This document shows positions 30,969 to 41,985 of a DNA stretch of 64,000 nucleotides, in pieces. Position numbers and translations under genes: made by a program. Below the pieces are notes generated by a model. That model did not search any database, was not told where the DNA came from, and saw only the letters and a list, made by a program, of their open reading frames with translations. The first letter of the stretch is position 1. Every line of letters starts with the position of its first letter. The stretch covers positions 1 to 64,000 of the forward strand of contig NZ_JAGHZV010000005.1 in the NCBI RefSeq assembly GCF_017745215.1. Reading direction: 5' to 3'. The DNA comes from Sphingomonas sp. (GTDB taxonomy: Bacteria > Pseudomonadota > Alphaproteobacteria > Sphingomonadales > Sphingomonadaceae).

Positions 30969-33689
30969 TCAGAAGGTGACGTTCAACCCGGCCGAGAACA
31001 TCCGGCCCAGCTTGTAGCGGTTGATGTAGACCTTCTTGCCATCGGCGAAGGTCTGCGCTTCCTCATAGCCCTGGCCGGTGAGGTTGCGCGCTTCCAGCTT
31101 CACTTCGAGCTGCGTGCCGAACACCTTGAAGCCCTGCCGCGCCACCACGTCCAGGCGGATGCCCGGATGCTCGATGATGTCGGGCAGGAAGCCCAAGCCG
31201 CTCAGGTCGCTCGGGCCGCGGTTGGTCACGCGGTCGCTCGCATAGTTGAACAGCATCGTCAGCTGCGACAGCGAGTCGGTGTCCTCGATGCCGATCTGGG
31301 CGTTGACGAGATGATCCGACTGGCCGGTCATCGGCGCGCCGTCGCGATACAGCAGCTTGGCCGGCGCGAAGCCCGCCGCGCAGCTGCCGAGCGCCGCGGT
31401 GCCCGCCACCTGCGGCACGCACTCGTCCGACGCGTCGATCTTCGACTGGGTATAGGTGTAGTTGGCGATCAGCACCAGCCGGCGCGACGCGAAGAAGCCG
31501 CCGCCCAGCCCGCTCAGGGGCACGTACTTCTGGGCCTCGATCTCGCCGCCGTACAGCTGAGCGCTGGGCACGTAGGAGAAGCCGGTCTGCAGGCGCGCGT
31601 CGGGCGTCGGGCGGAAGCCGACCTGCTCGATCGGGCGCTTGATGTCCTTGTAGAAGCCCGCCGCGGTGATGCGCTCGTTGCGGCCGAAGAACCACTCGTA
31701 GCGCGCTTCGTAGTTGGTGAGCTCGGTATCCTGCAGGCGCGGGTTGCCGAAGAACAGGCGGTCCGACTCATAGTCCTGGAACTGCTGCGGGGCGAGTTCG
31801 CGGAACTGCGGCCGGGCGATCGTCTTCGAGGCGTGCACGCGGAACTGCATGTCCTTGACGAAGTTCCAGGTCAGCGTCGCCGCGGGCAGCCAGTACGACT
31901 TCTGCAGCAGGATCGGCGCGGCGCCGCCGGTCGGCTGGACGCGTTCAGTAGCGCGCTCGTAGCGGACGCCCACGGTGCCGCGGACGCCATCCCAGGGCTC
32001 GGCCTCGAGCTGCATGTAGCCCGCCGCCACACGCAGCGACGCGTCATAGCCGAAGCCCTGCGGGTCGCCGGTCAGCTTCAGGCGCACGCAGCCCGGGCCG
32101 ACGCCGTCGTTGAGCGTGTCGCAGGCCTTGGTGAGAACGTCCGAGCTGAGCAGCAGGTCGGGGCGCAGCAGGTTGTAGGGGAACGGGATCGCGCCGCCCA
32201 CATTGGTCTGGTAGACGAACGGCAGGCGCGTCGAGGTGCGCTTGGCGTCGCTGTAGTAGAAGCCCGACGAGAACTTCATCGGCCGGTCGGTGGGAAGGCG
32301 CACGCCGAGGTCGGCCTGGCCGCTCCACAGATCCTCGTTCAGGTCGCTGAAGGTCAGCGTCGCGAACGGCCCGAAGGTGTTGGTCGCCTGATAGGCCTGG
32401 TAGGTCGGGTTGTAGAGATAGTCGAAGCTGCGCTCATACGGCGATTCGCGCTTCGAATTGGCATAGGCGCCGCGCAGGTCCAGCGAGACGTCGCCGAACT
32501 TGAACTCGCCCACCGCCTGGGTCTCGAACAGCTGGCGCTCGAACCATTCGGTGTCCTGGAGGAAGCGCGGGTTGCCGCTGCTGTTGTTGTAGACCGTCGC
32601 GGTCGAGCCGCGCGCCTGCTTCAGCGTGTCGTGGATGTACACGTTGGTCAGGCGGATCTTCTGCTCGCCGAACTCGAGGCCAAGGCCGAGCAGCCCGTTC
32701 ACGATCGCGCGATTGTCGGTGATCTGGGTGTGGAAGTCGTTGCGGATCGTGCCCGCCGAGCTCACCGCATCCTGCTGCGTCGTGTCGCGCGTGCGCCAGT
32801 TGTTGCTGATGCCGCCGGTCGCGACCAGGCCCAGCCGGGCGCCGCCCATGTCGAACACCTGGCCGATGTTGATGTTGCCCGAGAAATTGACCGGCAGCTC
32901 GTCGTTCTGCTGGAGCAGCGAGGTCTGCGCGCCCGAGAGCGTCACCACCTGCGCGGTCGGGATCACGCCGGTGCCGCCCGGCGCCGCGGTGATGAAGTCG
33001 GGGACCTTGCGCTCGCCCGAGTCGTAGCCCGTCCAGTCGTATTTGCCGCCGTCATAGGTGAAGCCGAACTGGCCCGTGGTGGTCGAATCATAGCCGACCG
33101 AGCCGCCGATCTCGACGAAGCTCTTCTCGGGCACGGCCTTGGTCGTCAGGTTGATAACGCCGCCGCCGAACTCGCCGGCATAGTTGGCGGAATAGCTCTT
33201 CTGCACCATCGCCGAGCCGACGATCGTGGTCGGGAAGATGTCGAGCGGCACCGAGCGGCGCAGCGGTTCGGGCGAGGGCAGCGGCGAGCCGTTGAGCAGC
33301 GCCGAGGAATAGCGGTCGCCGAGGCCGCGGACATAGACGAAGCCGTTGCCGACGACGCTGAGGCCGGTGACGCGCGTGAGGGCGCTGGCGATGTCGCCTT
33401 CGCCGGTGCGCGCGATGTCCTCGGTCGAGAGCACCGACACAACCTGCGGCGTCGCGCGCACGGTGTTCGGGATGTTGCGGCCGATGACGACGATTTCCTC
33501 GCCCATCGTCTCGTCATAGCCGGGCGACGAGACTTCGGCGTCCTGAGGGGCCTGGTCCTGGTCCGCCGGAGCCGCCGCGGGCGCGGCCGTCTGGGGCGCC
33601 TCGCCGCCAGCCGCCTGCGCCAGCGCAGCCGGGGCGACCAGCTGGGACGTAACGAGAAGAAGCGTTCCGAGGGCAAGTGGCTTTTTCAT
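30969..33689 (-). CDS. TonB-dependent outer-membrane receptor
   Basis: About 906 aa from ATG 33689 (ATG 33698 is also possible). Signal peptide MKKPLALGTLLLVTSQL ending at AALAQ; then an Ala/Pro-rich linker; the plug domain begins IVVIGRNIPNTVRAT and includes VYVRGLGDRYSS and GEFGGGVINLTTK; a 22-strand-type barrel follows and ends in the aromatic NVTF. The TonB box is probably EIVVIG. It is the second gene after a lipoprotein gene (96-bp gap) and follows a Pho-box-like array. The substrate is unknown; co-transcription with the lipoprotein suggests a two-part uptake system. Confidence 0.93.
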   Translation of the reverse strand: MKKPLALGTLLLVTSQLVAPAALAQAAGGEAPQTAAPAAAPADQDQAPQDAEVSSPGYDETMGEEIVVIGRNIPNTVRATPQVVSVLSTEDIARTGEGDIASALTRVTGLSVVGNGFVYVRGLGDRYSSALLNGSPLPSPEPLRRSVPLDIFPTTIVGSAMVQKSYSANYAGEFGGGVINLTTKAVPEKSFVEIGGSVGYDSTTTGQFGFTYDGGKYDWTGYDSGERKVPDFITAAPGGTGVIPTAQVVTLSGAQTSLLQQNDELPVNFSGNINIGQVFDMGGARLGLVATGGISNNWRTRDTTQQDAVSSAGTIRNDFHTQITDNRAIVNGLLGLGLEFGEQKIRLTNVYIHDTLKQARGSTATVYNNSSGNPRFLQDTEWFERQLFETQAVGEFKFGDVSLDLRGAYANSKRESPYERSFDYLYNPTYQAYQATNTFGPFATLTFSDLNEDLWSGQADLGVRLPTDRPMKFSSGFYYSDAKRTSTRLPFVYQTNVGGAIPFPYNLLRPDLLLSSDVLTKACDTLNDGVGPGCVRLKLTGDPQGFGYDASLRVAAGYMQLEAEPWDGVRGTVGVRYERATERVQPTGGAAPILLQKSYWLPAATLTWNFVKDMQFRVHASKTIARPQFRELAPQQFQDYESDRLFFGNPRLQDTELTNYEARYEWFFGRNERITAAGFYKDIKRPIEQVGFRPTPDARLQTGFSYVPSAQLYGGEIEAQKYVPLSGLGGGFFASRRLVLIANYTYTQSKIDASDECVPQVAGTAALGSCAAGFAPAKLLYRDGAPMTGQSDHLVNAQIGIEDTDSLSQLTMLFNYASDRVTNRGPSDLSGLGFLPDIIEHPGIRLDVVARQGFKVFGTQLEVKLEARNLTGQGYEEAQTFADGKKVYINRYKLGRMFSAGLNVTF

Positions 33690-33785
33690 GCCGAGCATCC
33701 ACAATCGAGTTCGGGGTAGCCGATGCCGGGCCGGCTGCTTTCGCGGCCGACCCGGCACGGTTGTTCAATCAAACCAGCCCTGGGC

Positions 33786-35441
33786 TCAGCGGCCCTGGCA
33801 CGCGAAGTAGACCGAGGTGAACACCGGCGGGCCGTTGTCCTGCTTGGCCGAGTTCGCGGCGCGGATCGTCGTGCGGTCGGCCGCGTCGACTTCGTTGGCG
33901 ATGAAGTTGACGCAGGCGACACCCGCCGGCGACTTCACGATGCCGTTCATGAAGTTCATGTCGGCGCCGCCGCGCAGGCGGATCGCCGCCGGCGGGTTGG
34001 TCGAGGTCGAGTTCTGGATGAAGGTGAAGTTGGCATAGCGGCCCCAGGTGCGGGGCAGCAGGTCTTCCGCACCGTTCGAGTCGATCTCGGTCGAGAAGGA
34101 GTCGGCGGTGGCGCCGCCCGGCTTCTGCGCCGCGATGATGAACTGGGCGAGGCCGCGCCAGCCGTTGTCGATGTCGAAGCCGTCATCGTCCCAGCCGGTC
34201 ATGACCATGTAGCGGAAGTTGGCGGTGCCGCCGAAGACTTCCACGCCGTCGTCCGCCGAATTGTGGCTCTGGATGTGGTCGAGCGTGGTGCCGTTGCCGA
34301 CGCCGCCGAGCGTCAGGCCCTGCAGCTCGTTGCCTTCGCTGATCGCGATGCCGGTGTAGCGGATCTGGACGTACTGCATCTCGCCGCTGCTGTCGTTCTG
34401 CACCGCGCCGCCGTAGAAGCGGCCGGTCACGCCCTCGATCGGGTTTTCGCAGGTCGTGCTGGTGCCGCCGGCGTCGTTCGGGCCGGTGCCCGAGCGGCAG
34501 ACCGCGGTCGGCGCGCGGCCGAGCAGGATGATGCCGCCCCACAGGCCCTGCGACGCGTCCGACACGCCGTTGGCGACGAGGTTCTGCTGCGCCGTGAAGA
34601 CGATCGGCGACGAGACCGAGCCGACGGCGTGGATCTTCGAGCCGCGGTTGACGAGGATCAGGTCGTTCGAGGCTTCGCTCGAGTCCGCCGCGAGGACGAC
34701 GCCCGCTTCGATGGTGAGCGTCACCGCGGTGCCGCCCGGCGCCGCGCCGGTGGTGCCGACGTCGACGCCGACTTCGGTCTGGCCGCGGAAGCGATAGACC
34801 AGGCCGGCGATCTTCGGCAGCGTCAGGTTGGTGCTGATCACGCTCGGCAGGCGGCAGAGGCGCACGGCCGAGACGACGCCGTCATCGGTGGTGCCGGCCG
34901 GGCACGAGCCCGCCGCAGCCGCCGGCGTGCCGACGTTCGGGATCGCGACGCAGTTGGCGCCGCCGCCGCCGAAGTTCGCCGAACCCGAGTTGCAGGTCCA
35001 GTTCTGGAAGGAGGTGTCGCCCGAGCCGTTGATCGCGCCGAGGAAGCTCGCGGCGACGAAGAAGCTGGTGCCCGAAGGGTTGAGCGTGGTCGGGTCGCCG
35101 GCCGTCGCGGTGGTCGCGCCGCCCTGCGGGATCACGCCGTTCAGCGGGTTGGTGCCGCTGAGGTTGTTGTTCGAGCCGCCGTTGACGATGTCATACTGCT
35201 CCTGCGCCGTGATCGCCGTCGCGGCGACCGACTGGCCCGAGGTCGACGCGAACTGCGCGACGGTGATCGCGGGCGTCGGGGTCGGAGTCGGCGTGGGGGT
35301 GGGCGTCGGCGTGGCCGGCGGGTTGACCACGATCGTGCCGGGTCCGGGCGAGGCGACGCTGGTCGCGCCATCGCACGCCGAAAGGGCGGCACCCGCGCAG
35401 CTGGTCATGAGGATGAGGCCGAGGCGGTGGAAGTTAGCCAT
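33786..35441 (-). CDS. Secreted lipoprotein paired with the TonB receptor
   Basis: 551 aa. Lipoprotein signal with lipobox ALSAC (Cys about residue 23), then a Pro-Thr repeat linker (about residues 41-56), then a long Gly/Asn/Val-rich region with beta-helix character (ILVNRGSKIHAVGSV, LWGGIILLGRAPT, HNSADDGVEVFGG). Cysteine pairs are scattered through the body. It looks like a right-handed parallel beta-helix surface or periplasmic protein. First gene of the pair. I infer a substrate-capture role for the receptor, comparable in arrangement, not in sequence, to SusD/SusC. Confidence 0.85.
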   Translation of the reverse strand: MANFHRLGLILMTSCAGAALSACDGATSVASPGPGTIVVNPPATPTPTPTPTPTPTPAITVAQFASTSGQSVAATAITAQEQYDIVNGGSNNNLSGTNPLNGVIPQGGATTATAGDPTTLNPSGTSFFVAASFLGAINGSGDTSFQNWTCNSGSANFGGGGANCVAIPNVGTPAAAAGSCPAGTTDDGVVSAVRLCRLPSVISTNLTLPKIAGLVYRFRGQTEVGVDVGTTGAAPGGTAVTLTIEAGVVLAADSSEASNDLILVNRGSKIHAVGSVSSPIVFTAQQNLVANGVSDASQGLWGGIILLGRAPTAVCRSGTGPNDAGGTSTTCENPIEGVTGRFYGGAVQNDSSGEMQYVQIRYTGIAISEGNELQGLTLGGVGNGTTLDHIQSHNSADDGVEVFGGTANFRYMVMTGWDDDGFDIDNGWRGLAQFIIAAQKPGGATADSFSTEIDSNGAEDLLPRTWGRYANFTFIQNSTSTNPPAAIRLRGGADMNFMNGIVKSPAGVACVNFIANEVDAADRTTIRAANSAKQDNGPPVFTSVYFACQGR

Positions 35442-35967
35442 AATGTCTCCGTGTCCGGGCGGGGTGCCGGATTGTGTGGGCGTGCGCTGTGGAGCGACTC
35501 GGTTCCCCCTGTCGTCCGCGCACCTCCGCTAGGGACGGCGAATGACAAGCAAGTGCGGTTTCGGAGACAGTTGCGAGACAATCATGTGACGCTTGAATGA
35601 CGATGCACGAAAGCAACGGATGGTTTCGCGTCATCCTGGCATCATCTTCGCGGGAGACTGCACGCCGGCCTGGCAGGACCGGCATGTTCGACGCCGACGA
35701 GCGCGGCTATTCCCCAGCCGCTCCCTCGCGCGCGGGCTGCTGCGCCTCGCCTATGAGGATGTCGTCGCGGACCCGCGCTCGAGGACGGGCACCGGGGGCA
35801 TGCCATCTCGACGGACGCGGCTGCCGGGCGCCGAGGTCCCCATCCCCGATATCCGTCGGCAGTCCGAAGCCGGCCGTCCCGCCTGGACCGAACAGCATGC
35901 GGCGCGGGGAGACGGCGAGCGTCCGCCGCCCAATTCCCCTCCCCGTGAGGGAGGGGCGATAACGGTC
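35442..35967. other. 526-bp intergenic region
   Basis: Between the lipoprotein start and the FkbM gene's stop. It contains the Pho-box-like array (35537-35602) and a GC hairpin CCCCTCCC/GGGAGGGG (35936-35956) just past the FkbM stop, possibly its terminator. Several frames are open in 35603-35930, but none has an SD, a recognisable motif or a conserved start, so I call no gene there. Confidence 0.6.
35537..35602 (-). promoter_or_regulatory. Pho-box-like 11-nt direct repeat array upstream of the lipoprotein/TonB receptor genes
   Basis: On the minus strand four contiguous 11-nt units start CGTCAT (35602), CGTCAC (35591), TGTCTC (35580) and TGTCTC (35569); after one degenerate unit another, TGTCAT, starts at 35547, still in phase. 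The PhoB box consists of TGTCA-type direct repeats every 11 nt, so this is a candidate PhoB-binding array, 95 nt before the lipoprotein start. No alternative regulator was tested. Confidence 0.6.
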
Positions 35968-36843
35968 CTAGCCCTTCAGGCTGAACCACCCGCCCTTCGC
36001 AAACCGCGCCCGCGCCCGCGCCGGATCGACAGTCGCGAGCAGGTTCGGCGGTTCCCAGGGCGAGAGCGTCACCGGTTCGCCGAGCGGCACCAGCGTCACC
36101 CCGCCCATCATCTTCTGCAGGTGGAAGAGCGCATAGCCCGCCTCGTGCAGCCGCGCCGCGACGCGGGATTGCTCGGGCTGGTGGTCCTCGAACACCACAT
36201 CGCGAACGCCGTGCCGCGCGAGCAGCCCCGCGGCACCGTCAAGCACCGCCAGTTCATGCCCTTCGACGTCGATCTTGAGCACGCCGACAGCGCCCGCCTC
36301 GCCCAGCGCCGCGTCGAGCGTCACGGCCTCGACCGTCACCAGCTCGTCGTCCTCACCGAGCGTCTCGAGGCTGGCGATACCATGATTGTCGGCGAAATCG
36401 CGCGGGATGTGGAGTGTCGCATGTCCCGCCCGGCTCGACACTGCGGCATGGACGCACGTCACCCGATCGGCGTTGCGGCGGCGCGCGACATTGGCGCGGA
36501 GCTCGGCGAACACGCCCGGATGCGCCTCGAACGCGGTCACCCGGCCGCTCGCACCGACGCGGTTCAGGAGCAGCGCGGCGGTGTAACCGATGTTCGCACC
36601 GACATCGACCGCCTGCTCGCCCCGATCGGCAAGCCGCCACAGCGCCTCGGTCACGGTCAGGTCGTAGAGGCCGAAATAGAGGATTTGCCGCCCGACCACT
36701 TCGGCGGGCCAGACGCGGAAGGGCTCGCCGAACACCCGGGTCTCGACTTGGGCGCCCGGCGAAACCTTCGCGTAGCGCAGCCTGCGCAGGAGGTTGCCGG
36801 GACGATGGAGATATTCGGGCTTCAGTATGCCGGAAAGTCGCAT
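35968..36843 (-). CDS. FkbM family SAM-dependent methyltransferase
   Basis: 291 aa from ATG 36843. SAM motif I VDVGANIGYTAALLL (about residues 98-112), acidic FEAHPGVFAEL, and the FkbM signature VLKIDVEGHELAVLDG (about 190-205). Members O-methylate polyketides, sugars or lipids; exopolysaccharide modification is possible in this polysaccharide-rich genome, but no partner genes are adjacent. A longer frame upstream overlaps tRNA-Val and is rejected. Confidence 0.9.
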   Translation of the reverse strand: MRLSGILKPEYLHRPGNLLRRLRYAKVSPGAQVETRVFGEPFRVWPAEVVGRQILYFGLYDLTVTEALWRLADRGEQAVDVGANIGYTAALLLNRVGASGRVTAFEAHPGVFAELRANVARRRNADRVTCVHAAVSSRAGHATLHIPRDFADNHGIASLETLGEDDELVTVEAVTLDAALGEAGAVGVLKIDVEGHELAVLDGAAGLLARHGVRDVVFEDHQPEQSRVAARLHEAGYALFHLQKMMGGVTLVPLGEPVTLSPWEPPNLLATVDPARARARFAKGGWFSLKG

Positions 36844-36932
36844 GCCGCCGCTCGCCTCTCGCGCCTGGGCCGCTTCGGGGCCCGATAATCGAAAGGGCCC
36901 GCGGCCGGTCGGCTGCAGGCCCTTTCTCGAAA

Positions 36933-37007
36933 TGGTGGGCGCGGCAAGGATTGAACTTGCGACCCCTGCGGTGTGAACACAGTGCTCTACCACTGAGCTA
37001 CGCGCCC
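36933..37007 (-). tRNA. tRNA-Val (CAC)
   Basis: 75 nt including CCA. Acceptor GGGCGCG/CGCGCCC, anticodon stem CTGTG/CGCAG with loop TTCACAC, anticodon CAC, T-loop TTCAATC. Confidence 0.95.
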
Positions 37008-37119
37008 ATGGTCCCGGATTCTCGAATGCCTGGACCGAAACGGGAAGCGGGCCTTTAGGCGGCGATCGCGGCGCTGTCCAGAGGCTTTGCGCTGCTCGCC
37101 GCCGACCGGCCCGGAACGA

Positions 37120-37392
37120 TCAGTTGACCGCGTCCTTCAGCCCCTTGCCCGCCTTGAACTTGGGCTGCGACGACGCCTTGATCGTCATCGGCTCGCGCGT
37201 GCGCGGATTGCGGCCCACCGAGGCCTTGCGCTTGCTCACCGAGAAGGTGCCGAAGCCGACGAGCCGGACTTCGTCGCCCTTCTTGAGCGCGCTGGTGATC
37301 GCGTCGAACACGGCCTCCACAGCCTTGCTGGCGTCGCCCTTGCCGAGGCCGGACGTCTCTGCGACCTGTCCGATCAGCTCCTGCTTGTTCAT
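37120..37392 (-). CDS. hup: DNA-binding protein HU
   Basis: Histone-like nucleoid protein, 90 aa. MNKQELIGQVAE start, FGTFSVSKRKA beta-arm base, and the DNA-intercalating arm GRNPRTREPM with its proline, followed by FKAGKGLKDAV. Located downstream of lon on the same strand, the conserved alphaproteobacterial order, with a palindromic repeat in between. Confidence 0.97.
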   Translation of the reverse strand: MNKQELIGQVAETSGLGKGDASKAVEAVFDAITSALKKGDEVRLVGFGTFSVSKRKASVGRNPRTREPMTIKASSQPKFKAGKGLKDAVN

Positions 37393-37573
37393 TCTCCTGG
37401 GACCCCCTGCTCGAGTTTCGATCTTTGTTGCACTTATGAGTCGCGGCGAAGCCGAGTTTGCCAGTCAGCACGCCCCCGCCGCCGCTGTCAAAGCAAATCA
37501 AGCAGCTAAAGGTGCTGAACGCACCATTGGGGAATGTACGTACGCCAGAGGGTTCCGGCCCATCACCAAAAGC

Positions 37574-37655
37574 CGTCATCCCGGCGAAAGCCGGGACCCA
37601 GGGCAGCAGAGGACGTCGCTCGTAACCCTGGGTCCCGGCTTTCGCCGGGATGACG
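37574..37655. repeat. Palindromic repeat between lon and hup
   Basis: Full copy 46 nt after the lon stop and about 180 nt before the hup start. A second imperfect GC hairpin (37667-37692) lies between it and the lon stop; either could end lon transcription. Confidence 0.93.
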
Positions 37656-37701
37656 ATTCAGGAAATGCCCCTCCCCACGGATGGAGAGGGGCGAGCCCGT
37701 A

Positions 37702-40113
<2,412 letters not shown>

Positions 40114-40272
40114 GGGTACTCCGGGGCAGCCCTATCCGGGCTTCATACTACCTTTATATGGTGCGCGCGTTATCAGCATCAATCACTCTGCCGCTTTGAT
40201 GCCCCGGCGCGACCCCGTTCGGGCCCGTAAACCCCGTTTCTCCACAAGATTTTTCGACTGACGGAGGCTCAT

Positions 40273-41976
40273 ATCCGCGCTCCCCTGCTTCTCGCCGCGC
40301 TTCCCCTGCTGATCGGCGCCGCCGCGCCGGAGAAGGGCGAGCCGCCGATCACCGATACGACGAAACAATCGGGCGGGCCGATCGATCCCGAGCGCGCGGC
40401 GCTGCACCTGGCGCATGTCGACCTGGCGATCGAGATCTTCCCGGACAGGGAGACGCTGAAGGGCCATGCCATCCTCACCCTCACCACCTCCGCCCCGCAG
40501 AACCGGCTGCTGATCGATCTCGACCGCAATCTGCCGGTCACCGCGGTCAGCATCGACGGCAAGCCGCTCGCCGCCTCGGCCTGGTCGAACCCGGAAGGGC
40601 GGCTGGCGATTCGGCTCCCCCACCCGCTCAAGCCCGGCGACCAGGTCGTCGCTGCGATCACCTATGGCGGCACGCCGCACGTCGCGGTTCGCGCGCCTTG
40701 GAACGACGGCATGGTCTGGGCGAAGACTCCTCAGGGCAAGCCCTGGGTGGCGAGCACCGCCGAAGGCTATGGCTGCGACCTGTTCTGGCCCTGCCTCGAT
40801 TTCCCCGCGGGCGAGCCCGACCTCGTCGACTTCCATCTGACCGTCCCCGCCGGGCTGATCGCGCCGGGCAACGGCACGCTGGTCGGGGTCGACAAGCTCC
40901 CCGACGGCCGCTCGACCTGGAACTGGCGCGCGCGCAGCCCCAATCCCTATTCGGTCGCGATCGCGGCGGCGCCCTACAAGGAGATCTCCGCGGTCTACCT
41001 CAGCCGCTTCGGCAACAGGATCCCGATGAGCTACTGGTACCTCCCCGGCCGCGAGAACCGCGCCGCCGGGCTGTTCCAGGAATTCGCCCCGGCGATGGAC
41101 TTCTTCGAGACGATGATCGGCCCCTATCCCTGGGGAGACGAGAAGGTTGGCGTCGTCGAGACCCCGCATCTGGGCATGGAGCACCAGACGATCAACGCCT
41201 ACGGCAACGACTACACCAAGACGCCGAGCGGCTTCGACGAGATCTTCCAGCACGAGCTCGCGCACGAATGGTTCGGCAACCAGATGACCGCGGCGAACTG
41301 GGACGATTACTGGCTCCACGAAGGCTATGCCCAGTATATGCAGCCGCTCTACGGCCGCTGGCGCGAGGGCGAGGCGCGCTATGCGACGATGATGGACGAG
41401 TTCCGCCTCACCATCATGAACCGCGCGCCGATCGTCTCGGGCCGGATCATGACCGAGGAGCAGGTCTATGAGGCCGAGAACGGCGGGCCTGCGCAGGACA
41501 TCTACGTCAAGGGCGCCTGGGTACTCCACACGCTCAGGAACTATGTCGGCGACAAGGCCTTCTGGGAGATCACTCGCCGCCTCGTCTACGGCCGCCCCGA
41601 TCCGCTCCCCGGCAATTTCAAGCCGCGCTTCGCGACGACCAACGACTATATCCGGATCGCCAACCAGGTGAGCGGACAGGACTTGGGCTGGTTCTTCGAC
41701 GTCTACCTCCGCGAGGCGGCGCTGCCCAAGCTGGTCGTGACCCGCACCGGCGACCAGCTGAAGCTCCGCTGGTCGACCCCGCACGACAAGCCTTTCCCCC
41801 TCCCGGTCGAGGTCCAGGTCGGCGACAGCGTCCGGACGGTCGCGATGCCCGGCGGCACCGCCACGCTCACTGCCCCCACGGACGTTCACATCGTCGTCGA
41901 CCCCGCCTCGCGCATCCTGAAGCAATCGGACGTGGTCGACGCCTATCAGCGCTGGCAATGGAGCCATGGGAGCTGA
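40273..41976 (+). CDS. M1 family metallopeptidase with non-canonical start codon
   Basis: Zinc aminopeptidase. The frame is open from a stop at 40228 and encodes a signal peptide (RAPLLLAALPLLIGAAA) and the M1 N-terminal beta domain before the catalytic domain: GMEHQ as the GAMEN equivalent, HELAH (His327, His331) and Glu350. No in-frame ATG, GTG or TTG exists before 40711, which is inside the beta domain. ATC at 40273 has GGAGG 5 nt upstream exactly where ATG is expected, giving 567 aa. Either a rare ATC start, a disabled gene or a base error. Translation from 40711 would lack the N-terminal domain. Converges on the TIR gene with a 9-nt gap. Confidence 0.75.
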   Translation: MRAPLLLAALPLLIGAAAPEKGEPPITDTTKQSGGPIDPERAALHLAHVDLAIEIFPDRETLKGHAILTLTTSAPQNRLLIDLDRNLPVTAVSIDGKPLAASAWSNPEGRLAIRLPHPLKPGDQVVAAITYGGTPHVAVRAPWNDGMVWAKTPQGKPWVASTAEGYGCDLFWPCLDFPAGEPDLVDFHLTVPAGLIAPGNGTLVGVDKLPDGRSTWNWRARSPNPYSVAIAAAPYKEISAVYLSRFGNRIPMSYWYLPGRENRAAGLFQEFAPAMDFFETMIGPYPWGDEKVGVVETPHLGMEHQTINAYGNDYTKTPSGFDEIFQHELAHEWFGNQMTAANWDDYWLHEGYAQYMQPLYGRWREGEARYATMMDEFRLTIMNRAPIVSGRIMTEEQVYEAENGGPAQDIYVKGAWVLHTLRNYVGDKAFWEITRRLVYGRPDPLPGNFKPRFATTNDYIRIANQVSGQDLGWFFDVYLREAALPKLVVTRTGDQLKLRWSTPHDKPFPLPVEVQVGDSVRTVAMPGGTATLTAPTDVHIVVDPASRILKQSDVVDAYQRWQWSHGS

Positions 41977-41985
41977 CTGGCGATA

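Noticed and set aside
30873..33719. Very long open frame on the plus strand opposite the TonB receptor
   Set aside because: Its translation is Arg/Ala/Val/Leu/Gly low-quality sequence typical of the antisense of GC-rich genes; the minus strand encodes a complete receptor with a signal peptide and barrel end.
35274..35325. Tandem GT-rich tract that looked like a microsatellite or CRISPR-like repeat
   Set aside because: It encodes the Pro-Thr linker of the lipoprotein; unit length is only 6 nt and there are no spacers.
35593..36888. Plus-strand open frame across the intergenic region and the FkbM gene
   Set aside because: The part over FkbM is antisense shadow and the part over the gap lacks any recognisable feature.
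36844..36993. N-terminal extension of the FkbM methyltransferase
   Set aside because: It overlaps tRNA-Val; the ATG at 36843 gives a normal family N-terminus.
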